A stretch of DNA of 64,000 bases from positions 22,899-86,898 of the forward strand of contig JANLTP010000118.1 of NCBI GenBank assembly GCA_031363055.1, written 5' to 3'. Source of the DNA: JANLTP01 sp031363055 (GTDB taxonomy: Bacteria; Pseudomonadota; Gammaproteobacteria; Burkholderiales; Burkholderiaceae_E). The notes below the pieces were generated by a model that worked only from the letters and a program-made list of their open reading frames with translations, ran no database searches and was not told where the DNA came from. Within the stretch, counting starts at the first letter, position 1; every line of letters starts with the position of its first letter. The position numbers and the translations under genes were made by a program. Below, piece by piece: positions 44,265 to 53,522 of this stretch.

Positions 44265-47200
44265 GGATCCGGCAACTTTATATCGCCAACCGTGGCGAAA
44301 TTTCGATTCGTATCGCCCGTGCTGCAGCCGACTTGGGTCTGCGCACGGTCACCGCCTACTCCCAGGACGACGCGCACAGTCTGCATGTCAGGGTCGCTGA
44401 CGCGGCGCATCTGTTGCCGGGTACGGGTGCCTCCGCTTACCTGGACGCCGCCGCAGTCGTTGCGGCCGCCAAGGCCAGCGGCTGCGATGCGCTGCATCCC
44501 GGTTATGGTTTTCTGTCCGAGCGCGGTGACTTTGCGCGGCAGTGCGCCGCTGCCGGTCTGACTTTTGTTGGGCCCAGTGTCCGGCATCTCGAACTGTTTG
44601 GCGACAAGGCGCTAGCCCGCGCGGCCGCGACGGCTGCACAAGTGCCGGTCATGCGCGGCAGCGACCATCCGGTCACACTCAATGAGGTGCGGGCGTTTTT
44701 TGATTCGCTGGGCGCGGGCGGCGCGATGATCATCAAGGCGGTCGCCGGCGGCGGCGGACGCGGCACCCGCGCGGTCAGCTCAGCCGATGAAATCGAGTCG
44801 GCGTTCCGGCGCTGCCAGTCCGAAGCAATGGCCTCATTTGGTCGCGAAGATGTGTTCGTCGAGGAATTCATTCAGCGCGCCCGACACGTCGAGGTGCAGA
44901 TTCTGGGCGACCTGCATGGCGGCATCACCCATCTGGGCGAGCGTGAGTGCAGCATGCAGCGGCGTTTTCAGAAAATCATCGAGATTGCACCTGCGCCCGG
45001 GTTCGATGACGGCCTTCGTCGACAGATCATTGAAGCTGCTATCCGATTCGCCAACAGCGTTACCTACACCAACCTCGGCACCTTTGAGTTCCTGGTCGAT
45101 GTGTCCGGGCGACCTGGCGCGGCACCGTTCGTATTCATCGAGGCGAACGCTCGGCTGCAAGTCGAGCATACGGTCACCGAACAGGTGACCGGCGTCGATC
45201 TCGTGCAGACGCAAATCCGTCTGGCCGAGGGCGCAACGCTCGCACAACTGGGACTCGATGCGCCCGGTATCGCGACGCCGCGAGGGCACGCGATCCAGGT
45301 GCGCGTCAACATGGAAACGATTGCGCTCGATGGTTCGGTGCGCCCCGGTGGTGGCACCTTGACGGTCTACGAGGCGCCCAATGGCCCAGGGGTTCGCACC
45401 GATGGATTCGGCTATGCGGGTTATCGAACCAGCAGCGCGTTTGACTCGCTGCTGGCGAAGGTGATCGGCCATTCACCGTCGCCGCGATTCGGTGATGCGG
45501 TCAGCCGCACGGCACGCGCGCTCAGCGAATTCCGCCTTGAGGGCGTCGGCACGAACATCGGCTTTCTGTCGAACATCCTCGCGCATGAAGACTTCGTCAG
45601 CGGCCGGGTGCATACGCGCTGGGTCGACGAACACATGGCGACGTTGGCGGGACCGCAGTCGGCGCAGCGGCAACGATATGTTGTGCGTTCGCCGAGCGCT
45701 GGCGCCGAATCGAGCGCAGGCTATGCCGGTGCGCGGGTCAAAAGTACGGATCCGCTGGCGCTCTTTAATCACGATGCACAAGTCAAGGCCGAGCGCGCCG
45801 CCACCGCCCAGTCCGCCACCGAGCGGGCCGCTTCCGAGCAGGCCGTCACCGCGCAGGCTAACAACGCGCAGCCGGCGATCGAGGCCGAACCTGAACTGAC
45901 CGGCCCCGACGGTTCATTCGGGCTGGCCTCGCCGATTCAGGGCACGATCGTGGCGATCGACGTCAAGGTCGGCGATGCGGTGCGCCAGGGGCAGCAGGTG
46001 GCCGTCGTCGAAGCGATGAAGATGGAACACCTGATCAGCGCCGATCGCAGCGGTATCGTTCGGCAGGTGACGATGGCCTCGGGCGATGTCGTGCGCGAGG
46101 GCTATCCGATCGTATTTATCGAGGAGGCCGAAGTAGCCGGCGGCACGGTCGCAGTCAGTGCCGAGATCGATCTCGATCATATCCGCGCTGATCTGCGCGA
46201 GTCGATCGACCGGCATGCCCACACGCTCGATGAGAACCGGCCAGCGGCCGTCGCCAAGCGGCACCGGCAGGGCTCGCGAATGCCGCGCGAGAATATTGCA
46301 GAACTGGCCGATGAAGGGACGTTCAAGGAGTATTGGCCGCTGGTGGTGGCGCGCCAGCATCAGCGCAACACGCTCGAGGCGCTGCGCCAGACCACGCCGG
46401 CCGATGGCGTCGTCGCGGGCACCTGTACGATCAACGGCGATCTGTTCGACGACGACCGTTCACGCGCGATCATCGTGCACTACGACTACACGGTGCTGGC
46501 CGGCACGCAGGGCCATCGCAATCATTACAAACAGGACCGGATGTTCGAACTGGCGCACCGCTTCCGGCTGCCGGTGGTGCTGTTCGGTGAAGGCGGCGGC
46601 GGCCGACCGGGTGAGGACTGGATCGGGCCGCGCTGCGCGATCGACACCACCACGTTCACGACCTACTCGAAGCTCAGCGGTCTGGTGCCGCTGGTGGCCA
46701 TCGTCAACGGCCGCACCTTTGCCGGCAACACGGCGCTGGTGGCCTGCAGCGACGTCGTCATCGCCACCGTGGGCTCGACCTTGGCAATGGGCGGGCCGGC
46801 GATGATCGAAGGCGGTGGCCTGGGTATCTACACGCCCGAGGAAGTCGGGCCGATGTCGTTTCAAGTGCCCAATGGCGTCGTCGACATTCTCGTGAACGAT
46901 GAGCGCGAGGCGGTCCAGACTGCCAAGAAATATCTGTCGTACTTTCAGGGGCCGATCAAACAATGGCAGGCGCCGGATCAGCGCGCCTTGCGCCATGTCA
47001 TTCCCGAGAACCGGCTGCGGCTCTACGACATGCGCAAGATCGTCGACACTCTCGCCGATCGCGATTCGGTGCTGGAGCTGCGGCCGAAATTCGGTGTCGG
47101 CATCATCACCGCGCTGGTTCGCGTCGAGGGCCGGCCGATGGGCGTGGTCGCCAACAATCCGCATCATCTGTCGGGCGCGATCGACTCGAACGGCGCTGAC

Positions 47201-47737
47201 AAGGCAGCGCACTTCATGCAGTTGTGCGACGCCTACGACATTCCGATTCTTTCGATCATGGACTGCCCGGGCATCATGGTCGGTCCCGATCATGAGCGCA
47301 CTGCGCTGGTCCGGCACTGCGCGCGCCTCTTCAACACCGGCGCGAACCTGTCGACGCCGTTTTTTGTGGTCGCTGTGCGCAAGGCCTATGGGCTGGGCGC
47401 GCAAGCAATGTGCGGCGCCGGCGCGCTGGTCGGCTTTTTCTCGGTGGCCTGGCCAACCGCAGAGTTCGCCGGCATGAACATCGAGGGCATGGTCAAACTC
47501 GGTTACCGCAAGGAACTGGCCGCGATCACCGACCCCGCCGAGCGGCTGCGCGACTTTGACCGCCGAGTCGCTGAAGCCTATGAAACCGCCAAGGCAGTGA
47601 ATGCCACCATGGGCGGCGGCATCGACGAAGTGATCGATCCGGCCGAGACGCGAAGCTGGATCGCCGCCGGCTTGCGGCGAGTGCCGCCGGTGGCGCCGCG
47701 TACGGAGAAAAAATACCGCTTCCTCGACACTTGGTAA
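44261..47737 (+). CDS. single-chain biotin-dependent acyl-CoA carboxylase
   Basis: This 1158-residue protein holds all three functions. Biotin carboxylase spans about 1-460 (YIANRGEISIRI, GGGGRGTRAV, EECSMQRR-like ERECSMQRRFQKII, EANARLQVEHTVTE). Biotin carboxyl carrier spans about 548-625, with biotinylated Lys587 in AMKMEH. Carboxyltransferase fills 640-1158 (GLVPLVAIVNGRTFAGNTAL, MDCPGIMVGPDHERTALV). It resembles single-chain long-chain acyl-CoA carboxylases rather than the split acetyl-CoA enzyme, so the natural acyl-CoA substrate is uncertain. An Ala/Glu/Gln-rich linker precedes the carrier. GTG start at 44261 overlaps the SirB1-like stop. Confidence 0.93.
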   Translation: MRIRQLYIANRGEISIRIARAAADLGLRTVTAYSQDDAHSLHVRVADAAHLLPGTGASAYLDAAAVVAAAKASGCDALHPGYGFLSERGDFARQCAAAGLTFVGPSVRHLELFGDKALARAAATAAQVPVMRGSDHPVTLNEVRAFFDSLGAGGAMIIKAVAGGGGRGTRAVSSADEIESAFRRCQSEAMASFGREDVFVEEFIQRARHVEVQILGDLHGGITHLGERECSMQRRFQKIIEIAPAPGFDDGLRRQIIEAAIRFANSVTYTNLGTFEFLVDVSGRPGAAPFVFIEANARLQVEHTVTEQVTGVDLVQTQIRLAEGATLAQLGLDAPGIATPRGHAIQVRVNMETIALDGSVRPGGGTLTVYEAPNGPGVRTDGFGYAGYRTSSAFDSLLAKVIGHSPSPRFGDAVSRTARALSEFRLEGVGTNIGFLSNILAHEDFVSGRVHTRWVDEHMATLAGPQSAQRQRYVVRSPSAGAESSAGYAGARVKSTDPLALFNHDAQVKAERAATAQSATERAASEQAVTAQANNAQPAIEAEPELTGPDGSFGLASPIQGTIVAIDVKVGDAVRQGQQVAVVEAMKMEHLISADRSGIVRQVTMASGDVVREGYPIVFIEEAEVAGGTVAVSAEIDLDHIRADLRESIDRHAHTLDENRPAAVAKRHRQGSRMPRENIAELADEGTFKEYWPLVVARQHQRNTLEALRQTTPADGVVAGTCTINGDLFDDDRSRAIIVHYDYTVLAGTQGHRNHYKQDRMFELAHRFRLPVVLFGEGGGGRPGEDWIGPRCAIDTTTFTTYSKLSGLVPLVAIVNGRTFAGNTALVACSDVVIATVGSTLAMGGPAMIEGGGLGIYTPEEVGPMSFQVPNGVVDILVNDEREAVQTAKKYLSYFQGPIKQWQAPDQRALRHVIPENRLRLYDMRKIVDTLADRDSVLELRPKFGVGIITALVRVEGRPMGVVANNPHHLSGAIDSNGADKAAHFMQLCDAYDIPILSIMDCPGIMVGPDHERTALVRHCARLFNTGANLSTPFFVVAVRKAYGLGAQAMCGAGALVGFFSVAWPTAEFAGMNIEGMVKLGYRKELAAITDPAERLRDFDRRVAEAYETAKAVNATMGGGIDEVIDPAETRSWIAAGLRRVPPVAPRTEKKYRFLDTW

Positions 47738-47872
47738 CGGCCGGGCGGTCAGTCTTGAAACCCGCTCGCCGATTGCGCTCGACGCGCCGTGCGATTCGGC
47801 CGATACTTTGATCAGGTCTGCGGCGGATCGCACAAGACTGCCTGATCGCAGCCAGTTCGTATAGGTAAAGCA

Positions 47873-48850
47873 TTGCTAGAGGTCAGGAATCTGTCGGTGT
47901 CGTTTCGCACGGCTGCCGGCGTCGTCGCGGTGACCCGCAACATCAGCTTTGATATTGCTCGCGGCGAGCGGCTTGGCCTGGTCGGCGAAAGTGGCTGTGG
48001 CAAGTCGGTCACCGGCCTGTCGCTGCTGGGGCTGCTGCCGACCCGTACCGCCAAGATCAGCGGTGAAATCCTGTTTGAAGGCCGCAACCTCGCCGCACTT
48101 TCCGCCGCCGAACTGCAGCGGGTCCGGGGCCGCGAGATCGCGATGATCTTCCAGGAACCCATGACCGCACTCGACCCGGTGTTCACGGTCGGCGAGCAGA
48201 TCGGCGAAGCGTATCGCAGCCATTTTCCCGCCAGCCGCAGCGAAGCGCGCGAACGTGCGATCGAGGCGCTCGAGAGGGTTGGTATTCCGCTGCCGGTACG
48301 CCGGCACGATGAATATCCGCATCAGCTTTCGGGCGGCATGCGTCAGCGCGTCATGATTGCAATGGCGCTTATCTGCGAGCCCAAACTGCTGATTGCTGAC
48401 GAGCCGACCACCGCGCTCGATGTCACCGTGCAGGCGCAGATCATCGGGCTGTTGCGCGAACTCAGTGACCGCGCGGGTACCGCGCTGCTGTTCATCACGC
48501 ATGATCTGGGTGTCATCGCTGAAGTCTGCACCCGCATGCTGACCATGTACGCCGGTGAAGTCGTCGAGGACACCCCCGTCGACGAGGCGTTGATGCGGCC
48601 GCGCCATCCGTACACCTCGGGCCTGTTGCGCTCTTTGCCGCGCCTGGCGCAACGGCGCCAAAAGCTGCCGTCGATTCCCGGGCGAGTGCCGACGCCCAGC
48701 ATGATGCCGACTGGCTGCCGGTTTCGTCAGCGCTGTGACCATGCGCAAGCCGGCTGCGAGCGCGAGCAGCCGCTGCTGCCGATCGAGGCCGGACGCCTGG
48801 CGCGCTGCGCTCGCGCGCTCGACCTGACGCTGCCGGGGGCGGTCGGATGA
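47873..48850 (+). CDS. dipeptide/oligopeptide ABC transporter ATP-binding protein (DppD-like)
   Basis: This 325-residue ABC ATPase has a TTG start at 47873. Walker A is GESGCGKS, the signature LSGGMRQR, Walker B LLIADEPTTALD, and the C-terminal oligopeptide-binding tail has CRFRQRCDHAQAGC with paired cysteines typical of OppD/DppD. It powers peptide or nickel-type uptake with the neighbouring DppF-like protein. It overlaps the next gene by four bases. Confidence 0.93.
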   Translation: MLEVRNLSVSFRTAAGVVAVTRNISFDIARGERLGLVGESGCGKSVTGLSLLGLLPTRTAKISGEILFEGRNLAALSAAELQRVRGREIAMIFQEPMTALDPVFTVGEQIGEAYRSHFPASRSEARERAIEALERVGIPLPVRRHDEYPHQLSGGMRQRVMIAMALICEPKLLIADEPTTALDVTVQAQIIGLLRELSDRAGTALLFITHDLGVIAEVCTRMLTMYAGEVVEDTPVDEALMRPRHPYTSGLLRSLPRLAQRRQKLPSIPGRVPTPSMMPTGCRFRQRCDHAQAGCEREQPLLPIEAGRLARCARALDLTLPGAVG

Positions 48851-49869
48851 ACGCTTCGGCTGAGGCGCTGCTGCGGGTGCGCGATTTGAAGATCGCATTT
48901 GCTGCGCGTGACTCCAGGGACACGGTCAAGGCGGTCGATGGTGTCAGCTTCGAAGTCATGGCCGGCGAAACCTTCGGCGTCATCGGCGAATCGGGTTCGG
49001 GAAAGACTACGCTGGGCCGCGCGCTGGTGGCGCTGCTGGCGCCGAGTGACGGGGTCATCGAACACGACGGCGTCGAATTGTCGAAGCTTGCACCGAGCGC
49101 GCTGCGCGAGCGGCGGCGTGCCTACCAGATCGTCTTTCAGGATCCGAGTGCGGCGCTGAATCCAAGGCAGCGCATTCTCGACAGCGTCTGCGAGCCTTTG
49201 GAGATTGCCGGCGGCCTCGATGCGAACGCGATCCGAGCGCGTGCGTTCGACGCGTTGTCGCGGGTCGGCATCGCCGCCGAGTACAGTAACCGTTACCCGC
49301 ACATGCTCTCGGGCGGTCAAAAGCAGCGCGTGAACATCGCGCGGGTGCTGACCTTGCGACCGAAGCTGATCGTCTGCGACGAGGTGGTCGCCGCACTCGA
49401 TGTGTCGATTCGCGGCGACGTGCTCAATCTGTTCGCCGAATTGCAGCGTGACTTCGGCTTGACCTACGTGTTCATTACGCACGACCTGTCGGTGGTCTCG
49501 CATGTCAGCGACCGGATCGCTGTCACTTACCTGGGTCGCTTCATGGAACTCGGGCCCACCGAGGCGGTCATGGACCGTCCGATGCATCCGTACACGGAGG
49601 CGCTGATGTCGGCCGAGCCGATTCCGTTACCTGCCGCGTTGCGCACCGGCCGGCGCATCGTGCTCGAGGGCGAGATCCCGAGTCCGATCGACCCACCCTC
49701 GGGTTGCCGCTTTCGCACGCGCTGTCCGCATGCACAGGAGCGCTGCGCGCGCGAGGTCCCTGAATGGCGGGAGCTGCAGCCCGGGCATCGCGTGGCCTGT
49801 CATTTCGCACGCGCCGATGCCTTGCCGTCGGCGCACATGGCGCGCGCGCTGACTGCGGCGCTGCGCTGA
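48847..49869 (+). CDS. dipeptide/oligopeptide ABC transporter ATP-binding protein (DppF-like)
   Basis: This 340-residue ATPase is the partner of the DppD-like protein. Walker A is GESGSGKTT, the signature LSGGQKQR, Walker B LIVCDEVVAALD, with the C-terminal CRFRTRCPHAQERC motif of the OppF/DppF group. ATG overlaps the DppD-like stop. The order ATPase, ATPase, binding protein, permease, permease follows, so this is a complete importer. Confidence 0.93.
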   Translation: MNASAEALLRVRDLKIAFAARDSRDTVKAVDGVSFEVMAGETFGVIGESGSGKTTLGRALVALLAPSDGVIEHDGVELSKLAPSALRERRRAYQIVFQDPSAALNPRQRILDSVCEPLEIAGGLDANAIRARAFDALSRVGIAAEYSNRYPHMLSGGQKQRVNIARVLTLRPKLIVCDEVVAALDVSIRGDVLNLFAELQRDFGLTYVFITHDLSVVSHVSDRIAVTYLGRFMELGPTEAVMDRPMHPYTEALMSAEPIPLPAALRTGRRIVLEGEIPSPIDPPSGCRFRTRCPHAQERCAREVPEWRELQPGHRVACHFARADALPSAHMARALTAALR

Positions 49870-49928
49870 TCGGCGAGTGTGCAAAACTTCGAATTGTCCG
49901 CACCAAACAACTACAAGGGAGACTCGGG

Positions 49929-51626
49929 ATGAAAACAGGTAGAACAATGAACCAAGTATCGGAGCCGTCGTCGGCGTCGCAAGGCGGCATGCACGGCGCA
50001 AACCCTGGCAAGTCAAACATCAACGCGGCTATTCATGCGGTGAGCGCATCTGAACTTACGCGGCGCGATTGGCTGTGCTCCACGGGCGGCGCGCTGTTGG
50101 CTGGTATCACCGGTATTACAGGAATCGCCGGCGTCGCGGGCTTGGTCGGCATGGCCGGCCCGGCTGCCGCGCAGAGTGCACCGAAACGTGGCGGCGTACT
50201 CCGGGTTTCGGGTGCGGCCAACCCGTCGAGTCTCGACCCGCAGACCGGCGGCGCCGGATCGGACCACACCTATCTTTGGGTCCTGTACGACACGCTGGTC
50301 GAATGGGACTACAGCACCCTGAATCCGAAGCCAGGCATGGCCTCCTGGACCTTTGCCGACCCGAAGACCATGGTGCTCACGATCAAGCCCGGCATCACGT
50401 TTCACGACGGCAATGCCATGGACGCGGCCGCCGTCAAGTTCAATCTCGACCGTGGCCGTGAGCATCAACGCTCGAACATCAAGGCGGACCTCTCGAGCAT
50501 CGAGGCCACCGAAGTCACCGGGCCGCTACAGCTCACCATCAAGCTCAAGCGCCCCGACTCGGCGCTACCGGCGATTCTCTCGGACCGTGCCGGCATGATG
50601 ATCTCGCCGAAGGCGACCGAGCAGTTCGGCAACGACTTCGATCGTAACCCGGTCGGCGCAGGCCCCTGGAAGTTTGTGAGCTGGGCCGACAACCAGAAGA
50701 TCGTCACAACGCGCCACGACAAGTATTGGCGCAGCGACCGAGGATTTCTGGACGCAATCGAGTTTGCGATCATTCCCGAACTCGCTACCGGCCTGCGTTC
50801 GGTAGTCGCCGGCCAGAACGACCTGGTGTACTCGCTGCCGCCGCGTCTCAAACCGATTGCAGAAAAGGCCAAAGGGGTGGTGTTCGCCCAGGGGCCGACG
50901 CTCTACATTCATCAGCTCTGGCTCAACGTTGCCAAGAAGTCGCTGGAGAACATCAAGGTCCGCCAGGCGTTGAACTACGCGATCGACCGCGAGGCGTTTC
51001 TCAAGGCTGCGCTCAACGGCATCGGCGAAGTCGCCACCATGCAGCTTCCCATCAATCATTGGGCCTACGATAAATCAGTATCGACCCTGTACCCGTACGA
51101 CCCGACGAAGGCGCGCAAACTGCTTGAGGAGGCCGGCTACAAGAACAATCTGGAGATTACCTGCGGCAGCTATACCGACCAGGACTCGGTGCGCCGAGCC
51201 GAGATCATGATCGAGCAGTTGAGCAAGGTCGGCATCAAGTTGACCTTCACCCGCGGCACGGTCGCGGAGATCAGTGCCCAGTTTTTCAGCCCCGAGAAGA
51301 AGTTCGATACCCTGCTGTCAGCGTGGACCGGCCGACCCGATCCAGCGATGACCTATGGCCTCATGTACGAGAAGAGTGCGTACTTCAATTCTTCCAAGCA
51401 CGAGGTCTCGCCCGAGTTCCAGGCGCAATTGGCGGAGAGCCGCGCCAGTGACAATCTCGAGGTTCGCAAGCAGGTGTTCGCGAAGATTCAGCGCACGGTG
51501 ATGGAGCAAGCGCTGGTCGTGCCGCTGGCCATCAGTTACGAAATCACCGCGATGTCCGACCGGGTCAAAGGCTACAAGACCAACCTGCTTGGCAAGGCCA
51601 AGTATGAGTTCCTGTCGATGGGTTAA
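49929..51626 (+). CDS. ABC transporter substrate-binding protein, family 5
   Basis: The ATG at 49929, after AAGGGAG, starts a 565-residue protein with a twin-arginine-like signal (LTRRDWLCSTGGALLAGITG) and cleavage near AAAQSA. The mature part matches SBP_bac_5 proteins: RVSGAANPSSLDPQ, PGITFHDGNAMDAAAVKFNL, NPVGAGPWKFVSW, VRQALNYAIDREAF. It would bind peptides, nickel chelates or glutathione-like ligands. Unusually it keeps an atypically long N-terminal region before the signal. Confidence 0.9.
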   Translation: MKTGRTMNQVSEPSSASQGGMHGANPGKSNINAAIHAVSASELTRRDWLCSTGGALLAGITGITGIAGVAGLVGMAGPAAAQSAPKRGGVLRVSGAANPSSLDPQTGGAGSDHTYLWVLYDTLVEWDYSTLNPKPGMASWTFADPKTMVLTIKPGITFHDGNAMDAAAVKFNLDRGREHQRSNIKADLSSIEATEVTGPLQLTIKLKRPDSALPAILSDRAGMMISPKATEQFGNDFDRNPVGAGPWKFVSWADNQKIVTTRHDKYWRSDRGFLDAIEFAIIPELATGLRSVVAGQNDLVYSLPPRLKPIAEKAKGVVFAQGPTLYIHQLWLNVAKKSLENIKVRQALNYAIDREAFLKAALNGIGEVATMQLPINHWAYDKSVSTLYPYDPTKARKLLEEAGYKNNLEITCGSYTDQDSVRRAEIMIEQLSKVGIKLTFTRGTVAEISAQFFSPEKKFDTLLSAWTGRPDPAMTYGLMYEKSAYFNSSKHEVSPEFQAQLAESRASDNLEVRKQVFAKIQRTVMEQALVVPLAISYEITAMSDRVKGYKTNLLGKAKYEFLSMG

Positions 51627-52587
51627 GGTTGTGCTCCTGACCCCTGCCCGCCGTCGTGTGATCGGCCAGCGCCTGTTGCAGGCGGTGCCGGTCGTGATTC
51701 TGGCCACGTTCATCGTCTTCGGGCTGCTCAAGCTTTTGCCCGGCGACATCGCGGTCACCTTGGCGGGCGAGAATGCAACCGAGGCGCGGATCCACGAGAT
51801 CCGCGAACTGTACGGACTGAACCGGCCGTTTCTCGTGCAGTACGGCAGTTGGCTCGGTAACGCGGTCCAGGGCGACCTGTCGAAGTCGCTGGCGTCCCGC
51901 GAGCCGGTCGCGGTATCGATCGCGCGCAGCTTCCCGAATACGCTACTGATCGTGCTGATCGCGATGTCGATCGCACTCACAATCGGCATTCCGCTCGGCA
52001 TGCTGGCGGCGAGCCGGCCCGACAGCCTGCTCGACCGAGTCGTGACCGCAATCGCATCGCTGGGCATTGCCGTGCCAAACTTCTGGCTCGCAATGATTCT
52101 CGTGCTGTTCTTCGCGATCGATCTCGGCTGGTTCCCGGCCACCGGCGCGGTGCCATTCGGGCAAGATGCGCTGCGCTCGCTGCATCATGCGCTGCTACCC
52201 GCCATCGCGCTGGCGGCCGGTGGCGTCGCCGAAGTGTCGCGCCAATTGCGCAGCTCGATGGTCGAGGTTTTGTCATCGCCGTTTGTGCGCACTTTGCGCG
52301 CCAAAGGACTGCCGTCTCAGGTCATTCTTTGGAAACATGGATTGAAAAATGTCAGCGTCAATCTGCTGACGGTCGCCACCTTGATGTTCAACCGAATGCT
52401 CGCGGCGACCGTGGTGGTCGAGGCCGTGTTTGCGATTCCCGGCATGGGCAGTCTGATCGTGAATGCCGCGCTGAGCCGCGATCTGCCAGTCGTCCAGGGT
52501 GTCGTCTTTGTCATGGTGCTGATCGTCATCAGCGTCAACCTGATGGCCGATGTGCTCTACACCATCCTTGATCCGAGGATTGGTTGA
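51604..52587 (+). CDS. ABC transporter permease (DppB-like)
   Basis: This 327-residue inner-membrane permease has six helices and a C-terminal EAA-type loop (GLPSQVILWKHGLKN). I chose the ATG at 51604, which overlaps the binding-protein gene by 23 bases. A TTG at 51589 and a GTG at 51631 are alternatives. It forms the pore with the next gene. Confidence 0.9.
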   Translation: MSSCRWVKVVLLTPARRRVIGQRLLQAVPVVILATFIVFGLLKLLPGDIAVTLAGENATEARIHEIRELYGLNRPFLVQYGSWLGNAVQGDLSKSLASREPVAVSIARSFPNTLLIVLIAMSIALTIGIPLGMLAASRPDSLLDRVVTAIASLGIAVPNFWLAMILVLFFAIDLGWFPATGAVPFGQDALRSLHHALLPAIALAAGGVAEVSRQLRSSMVEVLSSPFVRTLRAKGLPSQVILWKHGLKNVSVNLLTVATLMFNRMLAATVVVEAVFAIPGMGSLIVNAALSRDLPVVQGVVFVMVLIVISVNLMADVLYTILDPRIG

Positions 52588-53447
52588 TGGCGATGTTCGG
52601 AGGCATGCTGAAGGAAGTGTTCAAGGGGATAGGCGGCTGGCTGCGCTCGGATCTGCGCGCGACGATCGGTGTCGCCTTCCTTATATTTCTGCTGTTGCTG
52701 GCAATCGCTGCGCCCTTCATCGCGCCGTATTCACCGACCGCCCAGAACGTCGGCAATCCGCTCGCCGACGCAACCGCTGCGCATTGGCTTGGCACCGACG
52801 ACCTCGGCCGCGATGTCTTGAGCCGCCTGATCCACGGCGCGCCGGCGACCTTGTTCGCGAGCTTTCTGGCGGTCAGCATTGCGATCTTCATCGGTATGCC
52901 GGTCGGTCTGATCGCCGGGTTCCGGGGCGGCCTGACCGACGACCTGATCAGCCGCTGCATCGACACGCTGCTGTCGTTCCCGTCGATCGTGCTGGCGATC
53001 GCCGTCACCGGTGCGCTCGGCATCGGGCTGACGAACTCGATGATCGCAGTCGGCCTGGTGTTCTCGCCGCAGGTCGCGCGACTGGTCCGGGCGCGCACCC
53101 TGGTGGTCCGACACGAGCTCTATGTTGACGCGGCGCGCTGCTTCGGCGGTTCGACGCGGCGAATTCTATGGAAACACGTGCTGCCGAATACCGTGCAGCC
53201 GGTCATCGTACAGGTCACGCTCATGCTGGCCGCCGCACTGCTCGCCGAGGCGAGCCTGAGCTTCCTGGGTCTGGGCATTCAGCCGCCAACGCCGAGCTGG
53301 GGTTCGATGCTGGCGCGCGCCTACCAGAATATGGAGATCGCGCCCGCGCAGATGTACCCTCCGGGCATCGCAATTTTGCTGACCGCGCTGGCCTTCAACA
53401 CCCTGGGCGAGTCGCTGCGGGTGGCGCTCGATCCGACCATGAAATAG
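52587..53447 (+). CDS. ABC transporter permease (DppC-like)
   Basis: This 286-residue permease starts at ATG 52587, sharing its first base with the last base of the previous gene's stop codon. It has the DppC/OppC N-terminal layout (HWLGTDDLGRDVLSRLIHGA) and an EAA loop (CFGGSTRRILWKHVLPNTVQ). It completes the importer, and the C/T-rich stretch after its stop shows no clear terminator. Confidence 0.92.
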   Translation: MAMFGGMLKEVFKGIGGWLRSDLRATIGVAFLIFLLLLAIAAPFIAPYSPTAQNVGNPLADATAAHWLGTDDLGRDVLSRLIHGAPATLFASFLAVSIAIFIGMPVGLIAGFRGGLTDDLISRCIDTLLSFPSIVLAIAVTGALGIGLTNSMIAVGLVFSPQVARLVRARTLVVRHELYVDAARCFGGSTRRILWKHVLPNTVQPVIVQVTLMLAAALLAEASLSFLGLGIQPPTPSWGSMLARAYQNMEIAPAQMYPPGIAILLTALAFNTLGESLRVALDPTMK

Positions 53448-53522
53448 ACGCTAGCGTTGTCAAACTTTCTCCTTCTCTGTCTCCTTCTCTTTCATCGACT
53501 CGCGGCGACCATCGTCAGCCGT

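Noticed and set aside
46460..47833. 457-residue minus-strand open frame
   Set aside because: It lies opposite the carboxyltransferase domain, whose motifs are clear; the antisense product has no recognisable domain.
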